From contig JAHBXY010000003.1 in NCBI GenBank assembly GCA_019636275.1, positions 62,001 to 126,000 of the forward strand: a DNA stretch of 64,000 nt. The letters are read 5' to 3'. Shown one piece after another: positions 42,594 through 54,143 of the stretch; the first letter of the stretch is position 1, and each line of letters starts with the position of its first letter. Origin of the DNA: Planctomycetota bacterium (GTDB lineage Bacteria; Planctomycetota; J058). Below the pieces are notes generated by a model that saw only the letters and a program-made list of their open reading frames with translations, was not told the origin of the DNA and did not search any database. The position numbers and the translations under genes were made by a program.

Positions 42594-44009
42594 ATGACCG
42601 CTCACCAGAACTGCTCGACGTGCGGCGACGTGTCCCGGCGCGGGTTCCTCAAGCTCTCGGGGACCGGCGTGGCCCTCGGCTTCATGGGCGCGTCGATGCA
42701 CCAGCTCATGTTCATGAAGTCGGCCCTGGGCGTGCAGCCGGAGAACGCCTTCTACGATGCGTTCCTGTCGATCTTCTTCAACGGCGGCCCGTCGCAGACC
42801 GACACCTGGGACCCGAAGCCGGGGACGCGCAGCAGCTACCCGAACTTTCAGACGATCAACCTGGGCGTGAACGACCGCTACGGCCAGCCGGTGCGCATCG
42901 GCGGCCAGTTCGCCAACGGCAGCGCGATCTTCCCGCAGCTGGGCAACCTCGTCATGAACGACCCGGCGGTCAAGCTGGGCCTCGTGCGCGCCTTCTGGCA
43001 CGGCTCGAACAACCACCAGACCGGCCAGAACTACATGAACGGCTGGTGGCGCAGCCAGGCGCTCGTCATGCAGTACCCGTCCATGGCCTCGGCCATGGCC
43101 TACTACTTCCAGGGGCACGGCCTGGGGATCCCGTCCGTCGTGATCAACGGCGCCAACGGCGACCGCGTCAACAACGCCGGCGAGTCGCGCTGCCCGACGG
43201 CCCTGCAGGTCAACGCCAACGCGGGCAACAACCCGGTGATCCAGGCCCTCCGGCGGCCGGCGAACGTCGACCAGGCGCGCTACGACCGCCGCAAGGCGCT
43301 CCTCGACCGGCTGAACCAGCGCTTCCTCGAGTCGCGCCCCGACATGATGGTCCGGGCCATGGAGAAGGCCACCGAGGACGCCTACGACGTGACCTCGACC
43401 GGCCAGGCGGCGAGCGCCTTCGACCTGACCGGCAAGACGATCCTGCCGCCGGGCGGCAACAACGCCGTGGCCATGCGCATGACGCTGGCCCAGGAGCTGA
43501 TCACGGCCGGGATCCCCTACGTGGCCCTGGGCATCGGCGGCAACGACTCGCACGCCAACAACGTCAACGCGATCAGCACGAACTGGGGCGTGTCGATCAA
43601 CCAGGGCCTCACGGCCATGGCGCAGAACCTCAAGGCCACGGGCAAGCGCGTCCTGGTGGCCATGTACGGCGACTTCGGCCGCACGCCGGCCACGGTCAAC
43701 AGCGGCGCCCGTGACGGCCGCGATCACTGGGGCGGCGGCTTCTCGGTCGCCCTCCTGTCGATCAACCAGCCCAAGTTCCGCATGACGGCGATCGGCGACA
43801 CCGGGCCCGAGGGCCTGCAGCAGTGGAACACGGGCGCGCAAGACCCGATCGCGCCGGCCGACATGGGCGCCTTCTTCTACCGCAGCCTGGGCCTCCAGAT
43901 CGGCCAGGCCGGCGGCAAGTTCGACCTGCCGCTCACCTCGCGCCCGGCGCCGCCGGTCGACCGGGTCAACAACAGCCAGCTCCTCATGGACACCTTCGGG
44001 CTGGTGTAG
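42594..44009 (+). CDS. DUF1501 Tat-exported protein, copy 1
   Basis: A 471-residue protein of the alkaline-phosphatase-like DUF1501 family. The N-terminus has a twin-arginine signal SRRGFLKLSG with a hydrophobic stretch after it, so it is exported folded. Family features are FNGGPSQTDTWDPKPG, FWHGSNNH, GIGGNDSHANN, and GDFGRTPATVNSGARDGRDHWGGG-type residues. In Planctomycetes DUF1501 proteins pair with DUF1549/DUF1553 proteins, as here. A Cys pair (NCSTCGD) precedes the Tat motif. It is related to the gene at 46734 along its whole length without gaps, but clearly diverged in DNA. Confidence 0.93.
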   Translation: MTAHQNCSTCGDVSRRGFLKLSGTGVALGFMGASMHQLMFMKSALGVQPENAFYDAFLSIFFNGGPSQTDTWDPKPGTRSSYPNFQTINLGVNDRYGQPVRIGGQFANGSAIFPQLGNLVMNDPAVKLGLVRAFWHGSNNHQTGQNYMNGWWRSQALVMQYPSMASAMAYYFQGHGLGIPSVVINGANGDRVNNAGESRCPTALQVNANAGNNPVIQALRRPANVDQARYDRRKALLDRLNQRFLESRPDMMVRAMEKATEDAYDVTSTGQAASAFDLTGKTILPPGGNNAVAMRMTLAQELITAGIPYVALGIGGNDSHANNVNAISTNWGVSINQGLTAMAQNLKATGKRVLVAMYGDFGRTPATVNSGARDGRDHWGGGFSVALLSINQPKFRMTAIGDTGPEGLQQWNTGAQDPIAPADMGAFFYRSLGLQIGQAGGKFDLPLTSRPAPPVDRVNNSQLLMDTFGLV

Positions 44010-44036
44010 CCGGATAGACACACTCCTCGCTCCCGG

Positions 44037-44069
44037 ACGAGCCGGGCCGCTCCTCGCGGCCCGGCTCGT
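44037..44069 (+). terminator. 14-bp hairpin terminator after DUF1501 copy 1
   Basis: ACGAGCCGGGCCGC (44037-44050) and its exact complement (44056-44069) enclose TCCTC and are followed by TCTG. Position, 27 bases past the stop, and stem strength fit an intrinsic terminator with a weak tail. Confidence 0.72.
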
Positions 44070-44388
44070 TCTGCGTACCGCAACCTGCGCGGCAGGTCGG
44101 AGTTGAGGCCGGGTTGCCGCCGGGGCCGAGCCTGCGCCCCGTCCGGGCTCCTCGACCCCGCGTGCGGGTCACGCTTGCATTCCCGTGACTTAGGGCCGTG
44201 CGCCCATCGTGAACAGAGTGCGCGTACAGCGGCTCAGGATCGCTTCGTGGATCGGAAGCCGGGACGGGTCCAGATGGCGACAGTCTCCGCAAGTGACTAG
44301 GGCGCAATGTCTTCGCCTGTGTAGGTCCAGTTGGCGCGACCGGTGCTCATGGAAGCCACGAGGCTACGGTCCCCGGAGAGAGGTCACC
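44070..44388. other. Intergenic leader of second DUF1549-type lipoprotein gene
   Basis: About 320 bases with no credible gene. It resembles the leader of copy 1 in short patches only (GAACAGAGTGCGCG near 44212 and the GGAGAGAGGTCACC ribosome-site region), in contrast to the near-identity of the coding parts. Confidence 0.5.
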
Positions 44389-46584
<2,196 letters not shown>

Positions 46585-46602
46585 CGGCCGGCCTCCCCAC
46601 AC

Positions 46603-46633
46603 CCGGGCGGCCCGCCTGGCGCGGGCCGCCCGG
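46603..46633 (+). terminator. 13-bp hairpin between lipoprotein copy 2 and DUF1501 gene
   Basis: CCGGGCGGCCCGC (46603-46615) pairs perfectly with 46621-46633 around CTGGC. It occupies the same place as the hairpin after copy 1 but differs in sequence, so structure is conserved and sequence is not, which suggests it is selected. Confidence 0.55.
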
Positions 46634-46733
46634 ATGGCGCGCGGGGCGCGCCCCGACTAAACCTACGACGACCAGACACACAGCGACGACGACCAAGACA
46701 ACGGGACAACAAGCAAAGAAGGCACGGGAGACC

Positions 46734-48149
46734 ATGACCGCTCACAAGAACTGCTCGACGTGCGGAGACGTGACCCGCCGTGGGTTCCTGAAGCTGTCCG
46801 GCACGGGCGTGGCGCTCGGCTTCATGGGCGCCTCGATGCACCAGCTCCTCTACATGCGTGAGGCGCTGGGCGTCCAGCCGGAGAACGCGTTCTACGACGC
46901 CTACCTGTCGATCTTCTTCGACGGCGGCCCGTCGCAGACCGACACCTGGGACCCGAAGCCCGGGTCGCCCAGCAGCTACCCGAACTTCCAGACGATCAAC
47001 CTGGGCGTGAACGACCGCTACAACCAGCCCTTCCGCATCGCCGGGCAGTTCAGCAGCGGCCAGGTCGTCTTCCCGCAGCTCGCCAACGTCGTCATGAACG
47101 ACCCCGACATCAAGCTCGGCGTCATCCGCTCGTTCTGGCACGGGTCCGAGGACCACGGCATGGGCCAGATGTACATGAACGGCTGGTGGCGCAGCCAGGC
47201 GCTCGTCCAGCAGTACCCGTCGATGGCGTCGGCCATGTCCTACTACTTCCAGGGCCAGGGCCTGGGGATCCCTGCCGTCGTGATCAACGGCGCCAACGGC
47301 GACCGCGTGAACAACGCCGGCGAGTCGCGCTGCCCGACGGCCCTGCAGGTGGGCGTCGGCGGGGCCAACAACCCCGTCGTCACCGCCCTGCGGCGTCCGA
47401 CCGGCGTCGACCAGGACCGCTACGACCGGCGCAAGACGCTGCTCGACCGCCTGAACCAGCGCTTCCTCTCGCAGCGGCCCGACCACATGGCCCGCGCCAT
47501 GGAGAAGGCCACCGAGGACGCCTACGACGTGACGTCAGCCGGGCAGGCGGCGAGCGCCTTCGACCTGACCGGCAAGCCGCTGCTCCCGCCGGGCGGCGGC
47601 AACAACGTGGCCATGCGCATGACGCTGGCCCAGGAGCTGATCAAGGCGGGCGTGCCCTACGTGGCCATGGGCATCGGCGGCAACGACTCGCACACGAACA
47701 ACGTCGACACGGTCGCGCAGAACTGGGGCGTCTACATCAACCAGGGCGTCACGCAGATGGCCCAGAACCTGAAGGCCACCGGCAAGCGCGTCCTGATCAC
47801 GATGTACGGCGACTTCGGCCGCACGCCCGGCACGGTCGCCAGCGGCGCGCGCGACGGCCGCGACCACTGGGGCAGCGGCTTCTCGATCGGCATGGTCTCG
47901 GTCAACCAGCCGAAGTTCCGCATGACCGCGATCGGCGACACGGGCCCCAACGGCACCCTGCGCTGGAACACGGGCGCCCAGGACCCGATCGCGCCGGCCG
48001 ACATGGGCGCGTTCATCTACAGGAGCCTGGGCCTCCAGATCGGCCAGGCGGGCGGCGCCTTCGACCTGCCGCTCCTCTCGCGGCCCGCGCCGCCGGTCGA
48101 CCGCGTGAACAACAGCCAGCTCCTCATGGACACCTTCGGGCTGGTCTAG
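46734..48149 (+). CDS. DUF1501 Tat-exported protein, copy 2
   Basis: A 471-residue DUF1501 protein with the twin-arginine signal TRRGFLKLSG and the same Cys pair (NCSTCGD) ahead of it. Core motifs are FDGGPSQTDTWDPKPG, FWHGSEDHGMGQ, GIGGNDSHTNN and YGDFGRTPGTVASGARDGRD-type residues. It aligns end to end with copy 1 with scattered substitutions. The leader (46660-46730) is rich in A and C, unusual here, and ends in a GGGAG ribosome site. It probably works with the lipoprotein encoded just upstream. Confidence 0.93.
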   Translation: MTAHKNCSTCGDVTRRGFLKLSGTGVALGFMGASMHQLLYMREALGVQPENAFYDAYLSIFFDGGPSQTDTWDPKPGSPSSYPNFQTINLGVNDRYNQPFRIAGQFSSGQVVFPQLANVVMNDPDIKLGVIRSFWHGSEDHGMGQMYMNGWWRSQALVQQYPSMASAMSYYFQGQGLGIPAVVINGANGDRVNNAGESRCPTALQVGVGGANNPVVTALRRPTGVDQDRYDRRKTLLDRLNQRFLSQRPDHMARAMEKATEDAYDVTSAGQAASAFDLTGKPLLPPGGGNNVAMRMTLAQELIKAGVPYVAMGIGGNDSHTNNVDTVAQNWGVYINQGVTQMAQNLKATGKRVLITMYGDFGRTPGTVASGARDGRDHWGSGFSIGMVSVNQPKFRMTAIGDTGPNGTLRWNTGAQDPIAPADMGAFIYRSLGLQIGQAGGAFDLPLLSRPAPPVDRVNNSQLLMDTFGLV

Positions 48150-48171
48150 ACACACCCCTCGTTCCCGGGCG

Positions 48172-48200
48172 GAGCCGGTCCCTGCGTAGGGGGCCGGCTC
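48172..48200 (+). terminator. Hairpin terminator after DUF1501 copy 2
   Basis: GAGCCGG (48172-48178) pairs with CCGGCTC (48194-48200), with an inner TCCCT/AGGGG stem and a one-base bulge. It mirrors the terminator after copy 1 in position (about 25 bases after the stop). Confidence 0.65.
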
Positions 48201-48225
48201 GCGCTCTGTACGCGCCTGGCCAGAG

Positions 48226-48262
48226 CCGGGATCACAACAGAGGAGCAGAGGAAGCAGAGGGC
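48226..48262 (-). repeat. Inverted fragment of the 137-bp intergenic repeat
   Basis: The stretch containing ACAACAGAGGAGCAGAGG is the reverse complement of the CCTCTGCTCCTCTGTTGT segment found in the tandem units at 48483-48832. It faces those units across about 220 bases, which could allow a long imperfect stem. Confidence 0.65.
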
Positions 48263-48482
48263 GTTCGGCGGCAGCGGCTCCGCCGAGGGCCACGACGGCC
48301 GCCTATCCGCCGCCGCGCCTCCTCGTCCCCGCCTTGCCTACGTGTCGACGGGGGGCCGCATGCCCAGGCGGCCTCCCTCGGCCTCCCTCGGCCCACCGAG
48401 CCCAGGGTCCTGAGGGTGGTTGGCTCACCCTGAAGCTGAAGGGGGCTGCCTCGCCAGGTCGGCTCCGCCGTCGCGGACCGGC

Positions 48483-48832
48483 GAGACGTCCTCTGCTCCC
48501 TCTGCTCCTCTGTCGTGAACCATCTCCGGCGAGCGCCGCCGGCCGCAGCCGTCGATCAAGGAAGGGCGAGGCGGGAGGCTTCGGTGCTGGCGCGTGAGAG
48601 GCGTCCTGCCGGTCCGGGCGAGACGTCCTCTGCTCCCTCTGCTCCTCTGTTGTGAACCATCACCGGCGAGCGCCGCCGGCCGCAGCCGTCGATCAAGGAA
48701 GGGCGAGGCGGGAGCCTTGTGTGCTGGCGCGCGAGAGGCGTCCCCCCGGTCCGGGCGAGACGTCCTCTGCTCCCTCTGCTCCTCTGTTGTGAACCATCAC
48801 CGGCGAGGGCGACCGGCCGCAGCCGTCGATCA
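48483..48832. repeat. Tandem 137-bp intergenic repeat, about 2.6 copies, with 18-bp core
   Basis: GAGACGTCCTCTGC starts at 48483, 48620 and 48757, exactly 137 bases apart. Each copy also holds the 18-base word GGCCGCAGCCGTCGATCA (48541, 48678, 48815). The last copy ends on the hemA stop codon, so hemA's TGA lies inside the repeat word. The same 18-base word is found once more at 54225-54242. No gene is seen between 48150 and 48830. Confidence 0.85.
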
Positions 48833-49990
48833 AGGTTGCCGGGCGAAGCGGGCCGCCAGCCCCCCCGCGAAGCGCAGGATCGCCTCGCGGTCCTCGGGGG
48901 TCAGGTGGGCGAGGCGCGAGGCGAGCATGGCGCGGGCGCTCTCGCCGGCGATCGCGCGGAAGCGCTCCTCGCGCACGAAGCGCTCCAGCTCGTCGTCGAC
49001 GACGGCGCTGGCGCGCGAGAGGCCGCCGTCCTGGTCGGCGCGCAGGTGCGCCAGGGCCTCCATGTGCTCGAGCGCGACGACGAGCGCGCCGTCGAGCGCG
49101 TCGCAGGCGGGGTCCACGTCGCGCGGGACGCCCATGTCGCAGAGGATCAGCGGGCCCGCGGCGCCGGCGCGGCGCCGCGCGTCGATCGCGGGGGCGAGAT
49201 GCTCGGGGCGGACGACGGGCGCGCGCGCGGACGTGGCGGTGAACACGAGGTCCATCCAGGCCGGCGGCGCCGCCTGGAAGGCGTCGAGCGCCAGGGCCCG
49301 GCCGCCGAAGCGCGCGGCCAGCTCCTCGGCGCGCCCCAGGCCGCGGTTGACGAACACGAGCTCGGCGGTCGTCGCGGCCAGCGCCCCGGCGACCTTGCGC
49401 GTCATGGGCCCCACGCCCACGAGCACGGCCACGCGCGGGCCGGCGGGGCCGAAGTGCTGCTGGATCTTGGCCACCGCCAGGTCGGCGGCCGAGGCCGGCG
49501 GGCGCGCCGCGTCGAACGCCTGCCGCGCCCGGCGGGCGCAGACCTGCGCCCGCTCGAGCGCCGCGCGCAGCCGCTCGCCCACGAGCCCCAGCGCCTGGCC
49601 CTCGTCGGCGGCGCGGCGCACCTGCCCGGCGATCTCGGTCTCGCCCACGACCAGGCTGTCGAGCGCCGACGCGACCCGCAGCAGGTGCGCGAGCGCCGCG
49701 CGGCCGGCGCGCGCCTCGAGCGCCTCGGGGGCGACCCGCCCGCCGAAGAACGCGGCGAGCCGCGCGGGCAGGTCGGGCGCCGGCGCGGCCAGCCAGGCCC
49801 AGCACTCGACCCGGTTGCACGTGGCCACGTAGACGAGCTCGTCGGCGCCGAGCGCGCGGGCCAGCGCCGGCAGCGTCGCCGCGCGCTCCTCGGGCGGCAC
49901 GACCAGCTCCCCCAGCCGCTCGAAGCCCAGCGTGCGGAACGAGGCCCCGACGCAGGCCAGCCGCTCGATCGAGTCGTGGTGCCCGGACAT
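48830..49990 (-). CDS. hemA: Glutamyl-tRNA reductase
   Basis: A 386-residue enzyme that reduces glutamyl-tRNA to glutamate-1-semialdehyde, the first step of C5-pathway haem synthesis. The start ATG at 49990 gives SIERLACVGASFRT, matching the family N-terminus. The catalytic cysteine is in ATCNRVECW near residue 59, GETEIAGQVRRA follows, and the NADPH-binding loop reads GVGPMTRKVAGAL near 193. ALILCDMGVPRDVDP-like and EELERF-like C-terminal motifs are present (CDMGVPRDVDP, DELERFV). The protein is slightly short at the C-terminal dimerisation region. The adjacent cytochrome c biogenesis genes are divergent, 140 bases away, a common functional grouping. Confidence 0.94.
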   Translation of the reverse strand: MSGHHDSIERLACVGASFRTLGFERLGELVVPPEERAATLPALARALGADELVYVATCNRVECWAWLAAPAPDLPARLAAFFGGRVAPEALEARAGRAALAHLLRVASALDSLVVGETEIAGQVRRAADEGQALGLVGERLRAALERAQVCARRARQAFDAARPPASAADLAVAKIQQHFGPAGPRVAVLVGVGPMTRKVAGALAATTAELVFVNRGLGRAEELAARFGGRALALDAFQAAPPAWMDLVFTATSARAPVVRPEHLAPAIDARRRAGAAGPLILCDMGVPRDVDPACDALDGALVVALEHMEALAHLRADQDGGLSRASAVVDDELERFVREERFRAIAGESARAMLASRLAHLTPEDREAILRFAGGLAARFARQP

Positions 49991-50130
49991 CCTGCCCCGT
50001 GTCTTAGCAGCCCCGGTCCGGGGTGTCACCCGCGGGCGGGCGTGACGAAATGCCGCAGGCTCCTTGTCTTGTCGAGGGTGAGCGCGACGGGTACTTTCGT
50101 GCGTCCCCCGCTCCCCCCGAGGACGACCCC

Positions 50131-52377
50131 ATGCGCGTGAAGCCGCTCAAGCCAGGCCCCCTGTGGCGCTTCTTCGCGTCCGTCTGGCTCGCCGTCGGCC
50201 TCATGCTCGTGATCGGCGTCGTGTGCATCATCGGCCACGGCCTCGGGATCAAGGAGACCGAGGAGGTGTTCTTCGGCTCCTGGTGGTTCTCGGGCATGCT
50301 GATCGTGCTCGGCGTGAACATCTCGGTCTGCACGCTCAGCCGCTCGCTGACGCGCCCACCGGGCTGGTTCCCTTGGCAGCTCAGCCAGATCCCCTGGCTC
50401 ATGACCCACCTGGGCCTGCTCGTGATCATCGTCGCGGGCCTGCTCACGTCGCTGCGCACCGAGGGGCAGCTCTTCGTGCTCGAGGGCACCGCCGAGCGGC
50501 GCATGTTCCTCCAGGAGCGCGAGCTCGTGATCGAGCGCCCCGGCGGCGAGGCCAAGGCCTGGGACATCCGCCTCACGCACCTGCCCGAGACGAAGGAGGG
50601 CGAGTCGCTGCTCACGCGGCGCGACCACATCTCCTGGATCGGGGCCTGGGTGTGGGCCGGCTTCGTCGTGCTGGGCACGCTCGCCGCCCTGGTGATCGCC
50701 GGGCGCGAGCCGGCGCTGCTCGTGTTCGTCCTCAGCGCCGGCCTGGGGCTGATCTTCCATACGGCCACGCGCAAGGCCGCGCGGTTCGACTGGGACCTCG
50801 GCGACGGCGCGACCCTGCAGTTCGAGCGCTACTACCCGCATCACGAGAAGCGGCCGATGATCGTCGAGGACGAGAGCGGCGAGGGTCCGCCCGGCCTCGA
50901 GGTCGACTTCTCGCTCACGAGCCCGATCCGCCGCCAGCAGAACCGCTGGATCCCGATCGAGCCCGGCTACTCGAACGTCGTCGACATGCACGGCGAGGTC
51001 GTCGTCGCCGCGCAGCGCTTCTACGGCCGCGAGGACCTGGCGCGCGCGCTGGCCGGCGAGGAGTCGCTGGGCTCGATCGTCGTGCGCGCGGGCGGCCAGG
51101 AGGCCGTCGTGTCGCTCGACGCGCTGGTCACCGCGCCCGGCGAGGCGGACCCGGCGGCCCGCGCCGGAACGCCGCTCGGGCGCTGGGTCGAGGTCGGCGG
51201 CCACCGCGTGCACCTGGCGCGCTTCTTCTGGAAGCTGATCGTCGAGAACCAGGGCGGCCGGCAGGTGCCCGTCGACGACGCCCCCGGCAAGCTGCACAAC
51301 CCGGCCGTGCAGATCGACCGCGTCGTGAAGCCGGACGGGACGGACGAGAGCTTCGAGCGCCTGTACGCCTTCGGCAACCCCGAGTACCGCGGCCTGACGC
51401 TCCACGCGGCGCCGACCAGCGTCGACATCAGCTACCGCCTGCCCGTGTGGAGCGTCCCGCCGGGCAAGGCCGTGAGCTTCGTCGTCGGCCCGCGCCCCAC
51501 CGACGTGGCGCTCCTGCGCACCGGCCCCGACCACCCCGCGCCGACGACCGTCGACGAGGTCCTGGCCCTGCCGCGCGTCGACGGCCCGGTGAGCGTCGAG
51601 GGCGTCGAGGGCCTGAGCCTGCGGGTCGTCCGCCACGGCTGGTCGATTGCGCGCGTGCACCGGGTCATGCCGGTCGACCCGAAGGTGACGCGCGACGGGG
51701 AGAAGCTCCCCGACGCCGTGTTCGTGCGCCTGAAGAAGGGCGAGCACGAGGCGGGCGAGTGGCTGCCGTTCGGCCTCGACGGGCGCAACCGCGTGCAGCT
51801 GCGCGTCGGCGACGAGACCTGGGCGATCAACTACCGCGCCAAGCAGTTCTCGCTGCCGTTCGACGTGTTCCTGAAGAAGTTCAAGATCGAGTGGGCGCCG
51901 GGCCTCGAGAACCAGCGGCCGCTGGCGTTCGAGAGCGAGGTCACGGTCAAGGAAGACCGCCCCGACGCCTCGATCCCGTCGTTCGACTACCGGATCTACA
52001 TGAACCACACCCTGGTGCACCAGGGCTTCACGTTCTACCAGTCGAGCTACATCCGGCAGCCGGGCCAGCCCGACATCTCGATCTTCCAGGTGCAGAGCGA
52101 CCCGGGCCAGTACCCCTTCTACCTGGGGTCGCTCGTCATGTCGCTCGGCGTCCTGGCGATCTTCTACATCAAGCCGTGGCTGCGGCAGGTCGAGCTGCGC
52201 CGCCGCGGGCAGGCGCCGCTGCCGCGCGCCGAGCAGGGCGCCGCGCCACCTGACGCGGTCCCGCCGCCTGTGGCCGAGGGCCTGCCGCCGCCGATCGACG
52301 AGGCCCTGCCGCCAGTCGAGCCGGCGCCCGTCGAGCCGCCGCCCGGCGGCGCCGAGGGTCAGCCGCCGGTAAGCTGA
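50131..52377 (+). CDS. resB: ResB-like cytochrome c biogenesis protein
   Basis: A 748-residue membrane protein of the ResB/Ccs1 family of system II cytochrome c maturation. The ATG at 50131 is preceded by GAGGA. Helices are seen at about 12-34 (FFASVWLAVGLMLVIGVVCI), 56-72, 92-112 (HLGLLVIIVAGLLTSL), 178-205 and a last one near 670-690 (YLGSLVMSLGVLAIFYI). The long periplasmic part includes NHTLVHQGFTFYQSSY, the conserved C-terminal ResB segment. A Pro/Ala-rich tail of about 45 residues follows. It forms a pair with ccsA 44 bases downstream, together moving haem to apocytochromes. Confidence 0.9.
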   Translation: MRVKPLKPGPLWRFFASVWLAVGLMLVIGVVCIIGHGLGIKETEEVFFGSWWFSGMLIVLGVNISVCTLSRSLTRPPGWFPWQLSQIPWLMTHLGLLVIIVAGLLTSLRTEGQLFVLEGTAERRMFLQERELVIERPGGEAKAWDIRLTHLPETKEGESLLTRRDHISWIGAWVWAGFVVLGTLAALVIAGREPALLVFVLSAGLGLIFHTATRKAARFDWDLGDGATLQFERYYPHHEKRPMIVEDESGEGPPGLEVDFSLTSPIRRQQNRWIPIEPGYSNVVDMHGEVVVAAQRFYGREDLARALAGEESLGSIVVRAGGQEAVVSLDALVTAPGEADPAARAGTPLGRWVEVGGHRVHLARFFWKLIVENQGGRQVPVDDAPGKLHNPAVQIDRVVKPDGTDESFERLYAFGNPEYRGLTLHAAPTSVDISYRLPVWSVPPGKAVSFVVGPRPTDVALLRTGPDHPAPTTVDEVLALPRVDGPVSVEGVEGLSLRVVRHGWSIARVHRVMPVDPKVTRDGEKLPDAVFVRLKKGEHEAGEWLPFGLDGRNRVQLRVGDETWAINYRAKQFSLPFDVFLKKFKIEWAPGLENQRPLAFESEVTVKEDRPDASIPSFDYRIYMNHTLVHQGFTFYQSSYIRQPGQPDISIFQVQSDPGQYPFYLGSLVMSLGVLAIFYIKPWLRQVELRRRGQAPLPRAEQGAAPPDAVPPPVAEGLPPPIDEALPPVEPAPVEPPPGGAEGQPPVS

Positions 52378-52421
52378 GTCAGCACGAGTCGGAGTCGGAG
52401 TTCGAGTCGAGGAGAGGGACC

Positions 52422-54050
52422 ATGGACGCCAGGACACGTCGCTCGTCAGCGCTGGTGATGGCCGGGGCGCTCGGCGTCGGGCTCGTCGTGACGGCGGCCG
52501 CCCGCGCCGACGTCGCCGCCACGGCGCCGCAGGGCCTCGCGGCCGACTACGGCCCGCTCCGCGCGCTGCCGATCCAGGCCAACGGCCGGGTCAAGCCGCT
52601 GGACACGTTCGCGCGCGAGCACCTCTACGCGGTGACGGGGGAGTACACGCTGCGCGACGCGCCCGGCGAGGACCCCATGTTCACGCTCCTGCACATGGCC
52701 CTCGAGCCGGAGAAGTTCCGCGAGCGGCGCGTGATCGTCGTGCGCAACCTCGACCTCACCGAGGCCTTCACCGGCACGCGCGTGGCCAAGACGCACGTCT
52801 CGGTCAAGGACTTCGAGGAGAACCCGCGCTGGCGCAGCTTCCAGGAGTCGCTCGACTGGGCCAAGGAGAAGGGCTTCACCCCGACCGAGATCGCCGCGCG
52901 CGAGCTCTTCGGGCGCGTGCACGCCTTCAAGAAGACGCCGGAGCTCCTGCGCCTCCTGCCCGTGTCGGACGACCCGGAGAAGGCCTGGCTGCCGATCGAC
53001 CAGGCCCACCAGGCCTTCCCCGACGGGCGCTTCTCGCCCCTGCAGGAGGAGGCCGGCGCCATGAGCGCGGCCTTCCGCGCGCGCGACGGCCGCGCCTTCG
53101 GCGAGGCCGCCGGCAAGGTGACCACCCGGCTGGTCGGCTACGACTTCCGCGTCTACCCGCCCGACTCGGTCCTCTCGCTCGAGCTCCTCTACAACCGGCT
53201 GCGCCCCTTCCGCACGGCCTACCTGCTGTGCTTCCTGGCCGCGGCGCTGTTCATGGTCGACCGCCTGGTCGTGCAGAAGCGCTGGCTGTGGGCCACGGCC
53301 CTGGCGATCCTGGGGACGGCGGCGTTCCTGCACGTGGGCGGCGTGCTGGCGCGCACCTACATCACGCAGTTCGCCCCGGTCGGCAGCCTCTACGAGACGG
53401 CGATCTGGATCGGCGGCGTGGCCGTGCTCATGGCCTTCGTCTTCGAGGCCGTCATGAAGGGCGGCTCCGCCGGCACGGCCGGCGCGCTCCTCGGCGGCGT
53501 CACGCTGGTCCTCGCCGACCGCCTCCCGCTCATGGGCGACGCCTTCGCCCGGCACATCGACCCGGCCATGAACCCGCTCGTGCCGGTGCTGCGCTCCTAC
53601 TGGCTGAACATCCACGTCACCTGCATGCTCACCAGCTACGGGGCCCTGGGCCTCGCCTGCGCGCTGGGCCTCGACTACCTGTTCGTGTGGCTGACGTCGG
53701 CCAAGGGCGACGCCGCGCCGCCCGAGGTCAAGGCGAAGCTCGAGCGCCTCGAGCTGTTCAACTACCGCGTGATCCAGGTGGGCTTCGTGCTGCTCACCGC
53801 GGGCGTGCTCCTCGGCGCCGTGTGGGCCAACCAGTCCTGGGGCCGCTACTGGGGCTGGGACCCGAAGGAGACCTGGGCGTTCATCACCTGGCTGGTCTAC
53901 GCCGCCTACCTGCACTTCCGCTTCATGGGCTGGGTCAAGGGCCCCTGGTCGACGGTGTGGAACCTGGTCGGCTTCGCCGCGGTGATGTTCACCTACCTGG
54001 GCGTCTCGTTCCTCCTGCCGGGGCTGCACTCGTACCTTGAGCCGAGTTAG
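52422..54050 (+). CDS. ccsA: CcsA/ResC-type haem-handling cytochrome c synthetase protein
   Basis: A 542-residue protein. The last 280 residues are a typical CcsA multi-helix domain with the haem-binding WWD-type motif: WANQSWGRYWGWDPKETWAF near 467-486, and conserved flanking histidines (NIHVTCMLTSYGALG, AYLHFRFMGW). The N-terminal 240 residues form an extracytoplasmic extension after a signal-like helix, with QANGRVKPLDTFAREHL, an extension found in Planctomycetes and Bacteroidetes homologues. With the upstream ResB-like protein it makes a split system II. A bidirectional terminator follows the gene. Confidence 0.93.
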   Translation: MDARTRRSSALVMAGALGVGLVVTAAARADVAATAPQGLAADYGPLRALPIQANGRVKPLDTFAREHLYAVTGEYTLRDAPGEDPMFTLLHMALEPEKFRERRVIVVRNLDLTEAFTGTRVAKTHVSVKDFEENPRWRSFQESLDWAKEKGFTPTEIAARELFGRVHAFKKTPELLRLLPVSDDPEKAWLPIDQAHQAFPDGRFSPLQEEAGAMSAAFRARDGRAFGEAAGKVTTRLVGYDFRVYPPDSVLSLELLYNRLRPFRTAYLLCFLAAALFMVDRLVVQKRWLWATALAILGTAAFLHVGGVLARTYITQFAPVGSLYETAIWIGGVAVLMAFVFEAVMKGGSAGTAGALLGGVTLVLADRLPLMGDAFARHIDPAMNPLVPVLRSYWLNIHVTCMLTSYGALGLACALGLDYLFVWLTSAKGDAAPPEVKAKLERLELFNYRVIQVGFVLLTAGVLLGAVWANQSWGRYWGWDPKETWAFITWLVYAAYLHFRFMGWVKGPWSTVWNLVGFAAVMFTYLGVSFLLPGLHSYLEPS

Positions 54051-54143
54051 GGCCTGACTTCAAACGCGCAGGACTCGTGATCGACACGCTCTAACCCACG
54101 GGCGGAGTGGAGCCACGAGCGAGGCGAGGGCGCGGAGGCCGAG

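Noticed and set aside
50023..50130. N-terminal extension of ResB
   Set aside because: The extra residues are unlike ResB; the ATG at 50131 has a ribosome site and gives the proper first helix.
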